Positions 1 through 11,856 of a stretch of 64,000 bases of DNA are shown here, piece by piece. A model generated the notes under the pieces. It made no database searches. It worked only from the letters and a program-made list of their open reading frames with translations, and was not told the DNA's origin. The stretch spans positions 49,718 through 113,717 of the forward strand of contig JAAOMT010000665.1 in NCBI GenBank assembly GCA_016748015.1. Reading direction: 5' to 3'. Source of the stretch: Geosiphon pyriformis. Its lineage: Eukaryota; Glomeromycota; Glomeromycetes; Archaeosporales; Geosiphonaceae. The translations under genes and the position numbers were made by a program. Each line of letters begins with the position of its first letter. Positions within the stretch are counted from its first letter, which is position 1.

Positions 1-518
1 AAATAAAAATCAAATAATTTGAAGAAACCAAATTCTTTAATTATTGTACTTGGAAAATCCCCAAAACCCAACTAACATTTCGAAATTGATTAGCTACCAA
101 TTTCAGTAAATTGTTAGTGACTCCAGGCCTGGATAGAAAACGTTTCTCTTGACAAAATTCTATTTCTTTTACATTTCTTTTATTTTCTTTTATTTTTCTT
201 GTCATAATCATTAGGGTAACCTACAGACAAGATTCTTGTAGAAGAGTTGACTTTCACAGCAAAGTAACTACACATTTTTAGTGAGCTTTCAGACGAGCAA
301 TTCCTGGGAAAGAGTTGATGTTTACTACAACATAACTACACAAAGCAACTGGCACGAAATTGGCCATTTTACTTATAAGCCCAGCAGTTCAAATTATAGG
401 AGATAATTTGAAGATAAATTCAGTTATTGAAGGTTCAACTACTTCCTGAAAACGTGAATTCACAGCAAATCAACATTACCAACATTTAAGAAAAGAGACC
501 AAAAACCTCCAGTAACAC
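1..518. other. Repeat-flank sequence without a recognisable gene
   Basis: No coding sequence is supported here. It contains two imperfect direct copies (about 240-275 and 305-342) built around GAGTTGA and CATAACTACACA or AGTAACTACACA. The stretch ends in AGTAACA at 511-517, immediately before recognisable family A LTR sequence starts. TAACA is also the end of both LTR families in this window, so this could be the 3' edge of another, truncated LTR element inserted into the E1 LTR. That reading is only a guess. Confidence 0.3.
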
Positions 519-544
519 CAATCAGAAGTAAACATAGTAAATGT

Positions 545-710
545 AGAATTCCAGGATTTCTCTCAGAGGAATTGTAGGATTCCAGGAATTTCAGGATTCT
601 CTGGTGAGGAATTGCAAGATTCCAGAATTCCAGGATTCTTCTCATCAGGAATTGCAGAATTCCAAGAATTCCAGGATTCCTGTTGCAAGGAATTAAAGAA
701 TTGAGGAATC
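545..710. repeat. LTR U3 minisatellite rich in GAATTCC/GGATTC
   Basis: Imperfect units of about 45-50 bp contain GAGGAATTGCAGAATTCC and CAGGATTC. Comparable arrays sit at the same place in the other family A LTRs (17640-17790, 23310-23400 and 58165-58310 reversed), upstream of the TATA element. They are therefore a family feature, probably part of U3. Confidence 0.75.
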
Positions 711-714
711 TCAA

Positions 715-735
715 ATATGTATATATAGCAGTAGT
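715..735 (+). promoter_or_regulatory. TATA core of family A LTR
   Basis: ATATGTATATATAGCAGTAG lies just downstream of the U3 minisatellite and is kept in all four family A LTRs (near 17793, 23411 and 58146-58165 reversed) although surrounding sequence has drifted. Position and conservation fit the RNA polymerase II core promoter of the LTR. Confidence 0.6.
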
Positions 736-1000
736 ATTAGAAGCAGAAAAGAATGAACACCAAGAATCCTTAGCTTAGTTACCACAATTTTCAAATAAAT
801 AATTATTCATTATATCAAATTTATTCTTCACTATTAACACTTCATGTTAATAGTAACTGATACTTAACCATACTGGAACAATAGCTCTTGATCATGGCTA
901 TTGATGGAATACTAACTTGCAAATTGTCTTGGCTTATTTTTTATTTTCTCTTTTATCTTTTCTTTATTTTTTTTGTTGTCTACTAACTTGATTAAAGGAT

Positions 1001-1165
1001 TTACTCTTGGAGGACTTACAGAGGAATAAAACTTACTTAAACAATACTTACTCTTTGAGAACTTACAAAGAAATAAACTTACTTAAACAATATTTACTCT
1101 TGGAGGACTTATAGAGGAATAAACTTGCTTAAACAATACTTACTCTTGAAGGACTTATGGAAGAA
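1001..1165. repeat. 46-47 bp tandem repeat, about 3.5 copies
   Basis: Units beginning TTACTCTTGGAGGACTTA recur at about 1001, 1048, 1094 and 1140, each followed by GAGGAATAAACTTACTTAAACAATA-like sequence. The array lies inside the E1 5' LTR and is absent from the other family A LTRs here, so it is a copy-specific expansion. Confidence 0.8.
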
Positions 1166-1690
1166 CTGATGTTAGGAAACAGTACTAGTATACACTTATG
1201 GAGGATATCGTACCAGAAGAATCATCAACCATCAAGTTGAGCAACAATCAACAAAACTACAGTTTTAAGAAACTACTAATAAACTGTTACCATTAAATCT
1301 CTGTTCATTATACAAAAAACTCAATTGGAAAACCTTCAGATAAAATACCTTCAGATTATCATTGTTACCAATTGCTTTGAGCACCAAGTTATAGGTTTGT
1401 TATTCACTCGACACCCCAAAAAATCACCTGTAACAATGTAGCAGCCAATATATTAACTACTCAGATATCAAACAACAGTTTATCAACCACAGCCACAAGT
1501 AATATATTATCTACCACAGCCACAAATAATTTATCAGACACCCACAGTTCAAACACTGCCATTAAACCCAGCTCAAATGACATCAAAAAATCTTAGATCG
1601 AAAGTCACTCAAAATTGAAAATTGGTAATGGTTGTTCACCAACTGATCCTCAGCTCCTCCCACCAATTAACAGGATCATGTTTTTAGAAT

Positions 1691-2420
1691 TTGGAAACTG
1701 AACATGCCCAAAACCCAAATTTCCAACACTATTTAAGTCTCTTAGATACCCCAAAAGATGCCCAATCCAATAATCTGGAAACCAACCAACAATTAACACT
1801 TACCAGCAACATTTTACCAGCCACCATCACAGAAGATAAATCACTTGTAGCTATATTCCTCTTTGAAATCGAAGAATCATTCAAAACACCTTTGTTCAGT
1901 AGAGTTACCTTCGAGGAAAAACTCATTACAATAATATACACTGATGCCAAAATTGATGGTCACCATATTAAACTGATTCTCAATAGTGAATTAGCTGACA
2001 GCATTATCACAAGACAGTTCATGAACCAATTAGGTTGCTGAGTTGATTGAGCCACTAGTGCAAGAATAATTACAGCTAATAGAGCCACCAAGACTCCAAT
2101 TGGTGAAATAGATAACCTACCTATAAAAGTCAATAGCATCATTATGCCAATTAAGGTATTGGTTATGGAAGTGACTCAATACCAAGCACTCGTTAATAAC
2201 AATTAGCTGTCCAAAACCAATGTGACACTTGATTGGAACATGCAAGAGCTCCAACTCAGCCAGAATGGTCAACACACATGTGTACCAGTCATGTGTGGCC
2301 ATTTTAATACCACCAATACGACAGTACCACTTATCAAGTTTGAGGAAAAAGAAAAGAAATCTATCTGAAAAGCCTACCAAGTTTCTTGGGCCAATAAAGA
2401 CCACAATGAATTATGACTGA
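1691..2420 (+). pseudogene. E1 retroviral-type aspartic protease remnant
   Basis: The frame encodes a protein similar to the protease region of E2 (9540-9960): an IFLFEIEE stretch, then IKLILNSELADSI, where E2 reads IKLILDSGSAGSI. The catalytic Asp of the D-S/T-G motif is therefore Asn here, and the Gly is Glu, both explainable by G-to-A changes. Downstream, in-frame stops at 2039-2050 and near 2203 break the frame; the second corresponds to Trp in E2 (NDWLTKA). A Cys/His-poor acidic linker follows. The product cannot be an active protease. Confidence 0.72.
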
Positions 2421-2559
2421 TACTTTCATGGAACAACAATGAGAAAGGAAAGAAAAAAGAAGAACCTACTTGGAATTCTGACCAAGCCTGAAAAAATGAC
2501 AATAACCAGGAAAAGCCAATAAATTAGAAGTGGGAAAAAAATACAAAAGAAAAAGGAAA

Positions 2560-4296
2560 AGGAAAAGAAGAAAAACCAATGTCAACAACCACTACCACTT
2601 ATACCCTATACACATATACTCCACCACAACTATCTAACTATTATCATCCAAAACTGGTATGCATTGATTGCAGCAAGAAATTGTCATCAATAGATGCATG
2701 CTGTGATAATAATAAGGAATACCAGATGGCAACTAAGTTTTATTGTTACCCATGTCTTGAACACTTTGAAAGACCAAAATGAGTTGGAAAATGGGATAAT
2801 AAGCTGTGCTTGGCTTGTGGAGAAACTCTTCTTGATAAAGAAATGTGGAATGACATTTCTGGGAGAGGAAAAACATGCAACAAATTGTGTCAGTACACAA
2901 TTCTTATAAGTGACTGAGTAAAAAAAGGAACGCCCATAGATGCTGCCTGGAAATAAGCAGTCAAACACTTAGACAGATGTTCACATGATAATGACAAAAT
3001 TTGGTGAATAGCTCTTGCCAAAATCAAAAAAGCATTACCAGAAAAAATAAGAATAATAAAAAACAACCCACCAGAACCTATAGAACTTGACTGGGACTCA
3101 GAACCAGTTATAAATCTACTAGATCCAGAACAATTCTATGAACACTACCAGAAATTAGCACTCACTAGAGAGAAACAAGAGCAATGGTTGGAAAAAATAA
3201 ACACAAGACTATGTAACTATTATTTGATCCCATGTGACTTTTAATATTGTAATGAGTGTAACCTTATTTACAATCCACCATCACACATGATCTATATGAT
3301 CTTGGAAGAAAAAAAACCAATTAGCAGCTGTGCAACAGAATCGGAATCAACTTTCAATTTCAATTCAAACTCTGACAACAATGATAATAAGAATAATGGT
3401 TCCAGCTTCATTCCAAATGACAACAAAAATTTTGATGATTCAAACCCCAATTCAAACTCCAAAACATATATCGTACTCCCTAATCTCACCAAGAAACAGG
3501 AACTAAAATGGTTCAGTGATAATAATGAAAGTATTATGTCAGAATGTGCACATAATATTGATGCAGGGTTTAATCTGAGATATCCAGGAAAAAATCTCAT
3601 CAAATTAGAACCCTATTTGCACACATGTATTGATCTTAAAATAGCACTAAAAATTTCAGCAACAACAATGGTTCAGTTAGCATCTAAAAGTAGCTTAGCA
3701 AAAAAGAGAATCAACATTAGAGGAGGAATAATTAACACAGGATACAAAATGACTCAGAAAAAGCATATATTATAGATTCAAACAAGAAGATAGCACAAGC
3801 AATATTCCTATCTCTGGTAAAAATAGCTCAATTAGTATCAGTGAGAAACAGGAAAGAATTAGAGATAACAGCAAGAAAGATACAAAGATTTAGATTTACA
3901 GATAGAATAGATGTACTAGTTAATATGGCAGAGGAAGAAATTATTGACAAAGGAAAAATTATTTTCATCTGTCAACCAATTTCCATCCCACTATATGACC
4001 AGTACATGATAATTATAGAGAAAAAAGTAAAAGATTAGGTTCAAATTTTCGAGACAGAAGCAACACTTTGTAAATCAGGAGAGATTGGATTAGTCAATCT
4101 ACACATACCAGCCAAAAACCACAGTCACATTAAAATTCCCATTTACAACAATATGGGAAGCATCATCAAGATACCAGAAGGAACCACTATTGGATACTTA
4201 ACCACCAAAATTGAAGACCAACTGCCAAATACTATTTTAGACTTTTTACAACTGTGTGAATATGTGAATATTACATTACAAACAATATACAAATGA
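2560..4296 (+). pseudogene. E1 Cys-rich domain plus dUTPase remnant
   Basis: The first part encodes a Cys-rich module with CIDC, CC, CLAC and a further Cys pair near 2640-2890, a probable zinc-binding domain, followed by a second C-x2-C pair (near 3250-3265). An Asn/Asp/Ser-rich low-complexity linker comes next (3330-3460). The dUTPase fold starts near 3545: motif 1 NIDAGFNLRYP (canonical Asp of GFDLR changed to Asn), motif 2 ASKSSLAKK, motif 3 GGIINTGY (catalytic IID now IIN) and a motif 4-like KKIAQAIF. A second beta-rich segment with IPIYNN and IPEGTTIGYL follows (3930-4230). Stops near 2779, 2915, 2955, 3006 and 3241 mark it as a pseudogene. Confidence 0.75.
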
Positions 4297-5720
4297 GAAA
4301 AATGTTATTTGTTCCAATCAGAACAATTGAAACAGATGAACTTGGGAAATCTAAACACACTACAACATATGCAACTCAAGATATTACTTAACAATTTCAA
4401 TGATATCTTTGCCAATGAAAACAAATTTGACAGAACTGATATCATCCAACATCAAATCAAGACTGGAGATGCAATACCAATTAAACAGAGAGCATACAGA
4501 GTACCACCAGCTAGCCATGAGATCATTCATTAAGAAATCAATCAGATGCTTGACAATAGGCTATTTCAGCCATCAATAAGTCTATAGTCATCACCAGTAG
4601 TACTAGTCCATAAGAAAAATGGGAAAATCCGCTTCTGTATAGATTACTGAAAACTGAATGGAGTAACAAAAGGGGATAACTACCCAACTCCAAAGATCCA
4701 AAAACTTTTTGATGCTTTTGGAGGGATGAAATGGTTCTCAACTTTAAATTTAGACAGTGGTTATTGGCAAGTAGCTATGAAACCGGAAGATAAAAAAAAG
4801 ACAGCTTTTACAACACGAGAAGGGAATTTTGAGTTTGAAGTCATGCCATTTGGCTTGATGAATGCTTCAGCAATATTTCAACAGCTCATGGAAATTGTTT
4901 ATACTAAACTATTGTGGAAATTAGTAATTGTTTACTTAGACAACACCAATGTGTTTTTCAAAATATTTGATAATTATCTACATCATCTCCAATAAGTTTT
5001 TGAAAGACTTAGATGAGCAGAATTAAAATTAAATGCAAACAAATGCTTTTTTGGCAAAACTAAACTCAAGTTTTTGGGACATGTTGTGAGCAAAGATGGT
5101 ATCAAAACGGATCCAGATAAAATAGAGATTGTTAAGAACTTTTCAGTATTAAATAATCTCACAGAATTAAGAGCATTCTTGAAATTTGCTGGATACTATT
5201 ACCACTTTATCAAGGACTTTTCCAAAATAGCTCAACCACTATACCAACTCCAAACAAAAAACACCAAATATAAATGAATTAAAACTCAACAAAAGGCTTT
5301 TGATACATTAAGAAGAAAACTTATTCAAGCCCTAGTACTGATCTATTCAAATCATAACAAGCTATTCATAATCACAACCAATGCATTTGGTCAAGTATTG
5401 GAAGCAGTATTATCACAGAGAGAACCAGATGGAAGAGAACATCTAGTAGCTTATGCTAATAGAAGCTTAAGTCCAGCTGAAAAGAACTATGGAACTCTAG
5501 CACTGGAACACTTAGCTATTTATTAGGCTGTTATCAAATGAAAAGAATACTTGAGTCAGAAGTTTAACATATACACTGATCACAAAGGATTGACTTCTAT
5601 CTAAAAGCAAGAATTTGGAGATGATTGTCATGTCAGATGAAAAATAAAACTTTTACTATTTAATTATACAGTACATTATAAAAAAGAAAAAAAAAATGGA
5701 AATGCCAACAGATTGTTGTA
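4297..5720 (+). pseudogene. E1 reverse transcriptase-RNase H remnant
   Basis: Ty3-type reverse transcriptase signatures are readable: NFNDIFANE, IKQRAYRVPP, KNGKIRFCIDY, WFSTLNLDSGYWQVAM, FEVMPFGLMNA, and the active-site box as VYLDNTNV, so the second Asp of YxDD is Asn. A tether, GHVVSKDGIKTDPDKIE, and an RNase H start (HLVAYANRSLSPAEKNYG) follow, then YTDHKGL. In-frame stops occur near 4531, 4588, 4648, 4993, 5014, 5275, 5524, 5539, 5602 and 5638. Most match Trp, Gln or Arg codons in E2 or E4. The RNase H end GNANRL is near 5700. Confidence 0.88.
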
Positions 5721-5767
5721 AATAAGACAAATCTAAAAACATTTCAACCCAAAAATATAACAAAAAA

Positions 5768-6556
5768 TGAATATACAAAAATATCAACAACTCTAATATT
5801 ATATAAATACCTAATTGTTTAAGAAAAAATTATCTCAAAAGAAACAAAAAAACATAAAACAACAATCAAAATATTTTATCAACTATCAAAATATACTTTA
5901 CCAGAAAAACAAAAGAAATCCAGATCAACCAACCAGAGTAATTACAGAACCAAAAAAAGAAACAATATTATTCAACATGCACTTAGATTCAACAGCAGAA
6001 CATTTTCATAAAGAAACAACCATAGAAAGAACCAAAAAAAGATATTATTGGCCATCAATGTATCCAGACATCATCCAATATGTTTAAAATTGTGATACTT
6101 GTCAGAAAAAAGGAGAAACAAGACCCAGGGAACTGTTAAGACCAATTAAAGTGGAACAACTATTTGATCACATTGGAATTGATTTAGTTAGACCATTAAC
6201 AATAACCAGTAGAGGCAACAAATATATTGCAGTAGTCATGAACTATCTCACTAAATGGCCTGAAGCAAAAGCAATTCAAAAAGCAGATGTGGAATCCATT
6301 GCCAAATTCATTCATCAAGATTTGATCTGTCAACATGAATGTCCAAAAGAACTATTATCAGATTAAGAAACTCACTTTGTAAATAGAACATTGGCAGAAT
6401 TAAGTCAAAGATTTAAAATCAAAAAACCATTATCATCACCATATTATCCACAAACAAATGGGTTAGTCGAGAGGTTCAACAAAACATTGTGTGAAACCAT
6501 TGCCAAAATCAGCCAAGAAAACCAGGATAAATGGGATTTAATTATACCATTGGTGT
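5768..6556 (+). pseudogene. E1 integrase, 5' part, interrupted by E2
   Basis: The encoded integrase contains the HHCC-type zinc region (H near 5970, H at HFHKE, then CDTCQ at 6090-6105), the core start GIDLVRPLTI and NYLTKWPEAKA, and SSPYYPQTNGLVERFN, which carries the third catalytic Glu. Stops near 6085 and 6364 correspond to Gln in related copies. The frame ends at LIIPLVL at the E2 insertion point; it continues at 16276. Confidence 0.88.
6553..6556. repeat. Target-site duplication of E2, left copy (GTGT)
   Basis: GTGT directly precedes the E2 5' LTR, and GTGT follows the 3' LTR at 16276-16279. Four bases is the minimum consistent with LTR ends TGTTA...TAACA. If the LTR is taken to begin one base later the duplication would read GTGTT. 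Confidence 0.85.
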
Positions 6557-7430
6557 TGTTATGGTTTAAGAATTTAGCAAAAGAATCATAAAAATAATAT
6601 AAACTATTCAATCATAATATAGCACAGTAATAATCTTAGAAAGATAATGATTAATATAGTAGCAAACACCATCTTGTGATAGTGACAAGCACCAGTTCAC
6701 AATAGCAGCCAACACCAACTGGTAATAGCAGCAAACACCAGGTTGAAATATCAAAAAGAAAGTATTACAATGTGTTTTCTCATAGAACTACAAACATGTA
6801 TATATACAGTAGCTTTAATATTGAAAAAAGAGAATCAAGTAATAAAAATCATAACTTATCAAGCAATAGATCTAATTTTATCCAACAAACTCCACTTTAA
6901 ATTATACTTTCAAATTAAATATTCTAAGAAACCTTTAAATCAAAAAAAAATGAAAAAGAATATTTAAAACTGAATTATTACAACCCAAAGTATTAAGAAA
7001 CTTACTTGTATTATTTATTGAATGAAACTATTATTTATCAGCTGAATCTCTTGGAAGAATAATCCTTGATCAAAATTATTCACGTTGTTACTAATTGATA
7101 AAAACTTTATTGTAAGAATTAAGAAAAGCACTAAAGACCATTAACATTCTGTGTTTTTAGATTAGAGAAACACATTAGACAATTGCAAAAATAGCCTCAG
7201 AGAAGACCCCAAACAGTGGATAAATTTCAGTTCAGCCTCTGAGAAGGAGTACATAAATACACACAACAATCAAGAATCGAGGAATAACTTACATCATGAT
7301 ATTAAAAAAAAAGCCTTCAGTATAACAGTGACATTATCACACAAATAGAATTGAGAAACTTATGAAAGACTAATTGCAATTAAAACGGGATATTGGCAAT
7401 TAAATATAACAAGAAAACCATCCCATAACA
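6557..7430 (+). repeat. E2 5' LTR
   Basis: The LTR begins TGTTATGG and ends CCCATAACA. It aligns without gaps to 15402-16275 (both 874 bp), with 25 substitutions by my manual count, all transitions. A TATA-like ATGTATATATACAGTAG lies near 6796-6812 and is a plausible U3 promoter. Confidence 0.95.
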
Positions 7431-7432
7431 TT

Positions 7433-7449
7433 TGGTGCTTCTTATGAAG
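7433..7449 (+). other. Candidate primer-binding site of E2
   Basis: TGGTGCTTCTTATGAAG begins two bases after the 5' LTR. TGG at this position is the usual complement of a tRNA CCA end. The identity of the priming tRNA was not determined; the match requires a tRNA whose 3' end reads ...AAGCACCA. Confidence 0.5.
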
Positions 7450-7512
7450 AAAAAAAATCAAAAAAGAAATAATAATTAGCAATAATTTATTGCTAAAAAG
7501 GAAGAGACAAAA

Positions 7513-9350
7513 GTGGCGACAAAAACCCCTAACCTTACTGTTCTTGAATTCTGCCATGCTATTTGCACACAAAATCAAAGTGATCTTGGATTACCAGAAG
7601 AGTGTTGTCCAGCAGAATCTGCTCTTACTTATTATATCAACGCCAGAATAAATTATCATATAGGAAAAAAAAAAGAACCACATGACACAAAACTTGGATT
7701 GTATAGAGAATTATCACAATACACTACAAAAAAAATAGTAGTAATAGCCACAACTATTGTCAAAATCCATCAAGAAATTGAGCAATACGCCAATGAAAAT
7801 TTTTCAATATCCACAGGAAACACTAGGGAATGTGCCAACAAAACCAAAGAAAATTTAGAAACTAATCAGAAAAGTAACCAGCAAAAACTAGGAACACTTG
7901 TTCAAATACCAAAGAAAACTGTCACTCAATCAATAAAAAAACAACGTATTTATTCACCAGAAGATAAATCATACCATTTTTCACCAGAAAATAAGATACA
8001 AATTCCATTAGGAGCTGTATTATCATCAACATCAACTTTACAAACGCCAAGAACTCCTAGTTATACTGATAAAATTAAACAATGTAACTAAGGAGACATA
8101 CCAATTACAAAAAGATATTCATCACTATTTCAAAACCCTCTTTTTCAGCCAAAATTCAGAATGGGGTTTGAAAACTGTAAAGAAAAGTCTGAATCAGAAT
8201 CCAAAAAAGAGACCAGCAAAAAAACAATCACAAGACCGGTCACTGGAACAAGTAGCCAGTCCAGAAACCAAGAAACTTATGATCAAGAAAAAGAACCGAA
8301 TATAAAAGAAGCCACCTTCAAGAACACTCAAGGAAATATCATTCCATCTCTTCTTAGACCAATAAGCCCACCAGCAGAAAACAGCAATGAAATAGCCACA
8401 CCATACATTGCAAGACTAACAGATTTCTCAAGAGAGGAAGAAAAAACAGACATGCACACATGGCTCAGAGAAACACAAAAAGCCATCCAGGCAAATAACT
8501 GGAATGACCAAAGAGCAATTCAAACATTACCTTTTTTCTTGAAAGGCACAGCCAACTCATGATATCAAAGTCTGGAAACAAAACCCACGAGCTTTGCCGA
8601 ATTTAAAAATGCACTCCTGGAGTATTTTAGCGACCCAAACGTCATAATCCAACTACAGAATAAATTCAATACTATCAAGCAAAATACCAGTAAAACTGTT
8701 ATCCAATACCTTGCTTGATTCAATCGAATTTGCCATCAGATTGAAGTGATTGAACAAGGATACTACACTGATCCTCAGGTTTTAAATCAGTTTATTAGAG
8801 GATTAAAAAGCAGCATTTTAAGAAAAGTACACCCTGCCCACTCTAATTCCTTACCAGAAGCTGTTACACTTACCAAAGCCCTTGAATCAGCTGAGAAAAA
8901 AGCTAACCATAGTCAAATGGTTAACATGGTAATGGAGAAAAATAAGACAAAAACATTAGAGAAAAGAGTAATACAATTAGGGAAGGAACTCTCTAAGAAA
9001 ATAGAAAGTTACCTCATCCCGGATCCAAGAAGAAATACATATTAACCACCCCAAAAATGCAGCCAGGAAGTCAGTGACAGTCAAAATAATTGCTCATCGC
9101 ACCAGAAATTCAGAACAGAAACGCATGCCTGCCATTTTTGCAAACGCATAGAACATTTGATTAGTCAATGTTGAACGTAAATGATGCAAGAAGCACGCGA
9201 AAATAATTACTACATGCCACCCCAAATGCCCAGAAACCAGTACATGCCAATACCATGCCAATATCCCACCACATATCAAAATCAAGGAGCTTACCAGCAA
9301 CAGCCCATGATAACCAACCCGAATTGGCATCCCAAGGCCTGAAATCAGCC
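7513..9350 (+). pseudogene. E2 gag remnant with CCHC knuckle
   Basis: The frame begins MATKTPNLTVLEFCHAI at 7513 and continues through several stops (near 8089, 8560, 8718, 9043 and 9162-9172). The central part (about 8390-8950) resembles Ty3-type gag capsid: MHTWLRETQKAI, ILRKVHPAH and a retrotransposon-gag-like helical segment. A zinc knuckle CHFCKRIEHLISQC sits at 9127-9168; the usual Gly before His is Glu. A Gln/Pro/Tyr-rich tail (YMPPQMPRNQYMP) follows. The stop near 8560 replaces an expected Trp (TGG to TGA), and that near 8718 an expected Arg (CGA to TGA). ATG 7513 is the first in-frame start after the primer-binding site. Confidence 0.75.
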
Positions 9351-9369
9351 CATATGAAACCAGAACGCA

Positions 9370-10260
9370 TTGGTCCAAAGGAATCCAAACCGCACCAGAA
9401 CCAATCAGCAAACCAATCTAAACTACCAAAATTATCAACAAACTTATCTTAATATACTGAAAAATCTAATTATTGGAAACAATGATAGTAGAAACATAAA
9501 CAGAACCAAAAATTCTTCCAACAAATTGAGCCAGACAATACCACCAGCAGTTGCCACTGAAGATAGCAGTCTCACAGCTATTTTTCTTTTTGAATTAGAG
9601 GAAAACAAGACTATGTTCAGTGGAGCAGCATTGAACAAAAAACGCCCAATCACTACTATGTATACGGAAGCCACTGTAAACAATACCCCAATCAAACTTA
9701 TCTTAGACAGTGGATCTGCTGGAAGCATTGTAACGCTTCAACTAGTAAACCAACTAGGTTTCAAAGTTGATCATGTTGCAACGTCCCAAATCATAACAGC
9801 CAATGGAAGTACAAAGCTGTCTTATGGCAAAATTGACTTATTTCCTTTCGAAATTAACAGTATAGTAATACCTACAAAAGTATTAGTAATAGACACTACA
9901 CAATATCAAGTGCTAGTAGAAAATGACTGGCTAACAAAAGCCAATGCCACTCTAGACTAGACCACCCAAGAGCTTCTGATCAATTATAATGGCCACCAGG
10001 CCAGAATTCCAGCCATCTGTGGCCACTTCTAAAAACCCAGTACCAACCAAAGACCTACCTTTGAATTTGAGGAAAATTCAGCACTACCAGCCATCGAAAC
10101 CTATTAGCTCTCTTGGACTGATGACCAAAGAACAGGACTACCAGTCATACCAATGTGGACCAGCAAAGAAAGATCTGAATGGAACCAGGTAAGTCCATGA
10201 AGAAACCACCAGCGACGCAGACCAAAGCTAGAATACTCAGTTTGCAAGAAAAAACTTTCA
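9370..10260 (+). pseudogene. E2 aspartic protease remnant
   Basis: A long open stretch (to 9960) encodes a retropepsin-like protease. The active site is intact as IKLILDSGSAGSIVT (9691-9735), followed by IITANGSTKLSYGKI and QYQVLVENDWLTKANATLD, after which TAG replaces the Trp expected in this family. Unlike E1 and E3, the catalytic motif is preserved. An acidic linker with further stops (near 10030 and 10198) leads into the Cys-rich domain. Confidence 0.82.
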
Positions 10261-10263
10261 TCT

Positions 10264-10896
10264 ATGACTGCATGCAACACACCAGACGAAGACCCAAGAA
10301 ATCCCACTCACTACTATTGTAATCATTGTAACAAAAAAAAATACGGTTACCCAAAAAGACACAGAAAATGGGACAAGAAACCGTGCCTCACTTGTGGAAA
10401 ACCGTTACCAAGAGGGTGCAACTGGAATGACATACCAGACAGAGAAGAAACGTGTGATGCAACTTGCCAATACACAATCCTCATCTGTGACTGGGTAAGA
10501 GGAGGAACGCCATTTGAAGCAGTGTTCAACAGAGTGTCAAAAAGACTACAGCACTACCCACATGATGAAGACGAGTTGTACAATACTACACAAGCCAAAG
10601 TAAGAGAAAGAACTGCCGAAAAAATATGACACTGGAAAGAATTAGCCGAAGTAATCGACAAAGTCACCAGCTACAACATGTTTGATCCAGTAGACAAATT
10701 CCAGGACTACTACCAACAACTATGCCCTACTCGACAAGAGCAAGAACAATACCTTGCCCAAATCAACACTTATCTTTGTGAAAACTGTCTTATCCTGTGC
10801 CAAAATCAGTGCTGTAAAGAGTGTCGAAATGAAAGGGACTTAGAAAAAAAAATGGAAATTGAGAATCAACAGTCTCAAAATCAATCAATAAATTAA
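10264..10896 (+). pseudogene. E2 Cys-rich (probable zinc-binding) domain
   Basis: This segment encodes CNHC, CLTC, then C-x3-C (CDATC) and a CDWVRGGTPFEA stretch, followed by CENC, CQNQCC and CKEC near 10775-10830. The same Cys pattern recurs in E1, E3 (second half only) and E4. A TGA near 10627 breaks the frame. The paired C-x2-C arrangement suggests two zinc ribbons or treble-clef-like folds; no named family was recognised. Confidence 0.6.
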
Positions 10897-11856
10897 CAAG
10901 ACTCACCTAATGGTTCCGAGTCAGAAAAATTTGTATCCTATACCGATCTAGAACAGGTGATTGACATCCAATACTTTGACAATAGACACTTAAGAATAAT
11001 ACCCAAAAGAGCCTATTCAACTAACGCCGGATTTGATCTACGTTATCTAGAAGACCAATCCACAATATTACCACCCAGGAGCATTACCAAAATCGACCTA
11101 AAAATAGTAGTTGAAATTCTGCCAGGAATAATGGTTCAAATAGCATTACAATCAAGCCTCGTAAAAAAAGGAATAAGCGTTCAAGAAGGAGTAATTGACT
11201 TCGGATACACTGGAAATTTGATGGTGTTGCTATAAAACAATTCAGAAAAGTCTTATACCATTGAATCTAAGAAAAAGATTGCACAAGCAATTTTCCCACT
11301 ATTAGTAAAAATTGGGAAATTTGTGCCAGTGGAAAATTGTGAGGAATTGTTACAAACAATGAGAGGAACTTTTGGTTTCAGATCGACAGAAAAAGGAATT
11401 GAAGCAAATTTCACTAAAACAATAGAGAAAAAAAGCGAAGTAATTAAAACTGAGCAGTCCATTATGCTCCTACCATATGGAAAATCAGAAATAAGAATAA
11501 AAAAGACAATTAAAAAAAAAGACCTAATATTTGAGCCTTACCCAGAAACTTGCCAACAGTTTCTCATAGAACTTACTAACTTTTTTATTCCAGCTGATAA
11601 AGCTCAATGGATAAAAATTCCTATTGTAAACACCACAGAAGAATCTGTTTACATTCCGGAAGATACTATCATTGGATACCTCGGAACGGAGCTAGAAAAT
11701 GCATTAACACCACAAGAAATTCTAAATTTCCCAGAAATCATTCTTTACTGTGAACTCACTTTAATAAATTGGCAACAACCGTTGGAATGCTATCAATTTA
11801 TGACAGAAAAATTAACCAAATTAAACATTGAAACAATGGATCCTGACCAACAGTAA
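10897..11856 (+). pseudogene. E2 dUTPase domain and second beta-rich domain
   Basis: The dUTPase motifs read: motif 1 NAGFDLRY (11023-11046), motif 2 LQSSLVKKGI (11146-11175), motif 3 GVIDFGYTGN (11188-11217, catalytic Asp kept), motif 4 KKIAQAIFP (11272-11298) and a motif 5-like FGFRST (11371-11390). dUTPases hydrolyse dUTP to dUMP and pyrophosphate and lower uracil incorporation into DNA. A TAA at 11233 interrupts it. After motif 5 a second region with KIPIVNTT and IPEDTIIGYLG follows, conserved in all copies. It precedes the reverse transcriptase. Confidence 0.82.

Larger units (their letters stand above)
519..1435 (+). repeat. 5' LTR (5'-truncated) of family A retroelement E1
   Basis: This segment aligns by eye with the family A LTRs at 17570-18405, 23236-24171 and 57511-58376 (minus). 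Shared landmarks in order are CCAATCAGAAG, a run of GGAATTC/GGATTC-type repeats, the TATATATAGCAGTAG promoter core, the paired TTAATAG...ACTT blocks near 830-860, GAACAATAGCTCTTGATCATGG, and the terminal CACCTGTAACA. The expected LTR start (TGTTACTCATA in other copies) is missing; homology begins abruptly near 519. It is longer than its partners mainly because of a local tandem expansion at 1001-1165. Confidence 0.8.
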
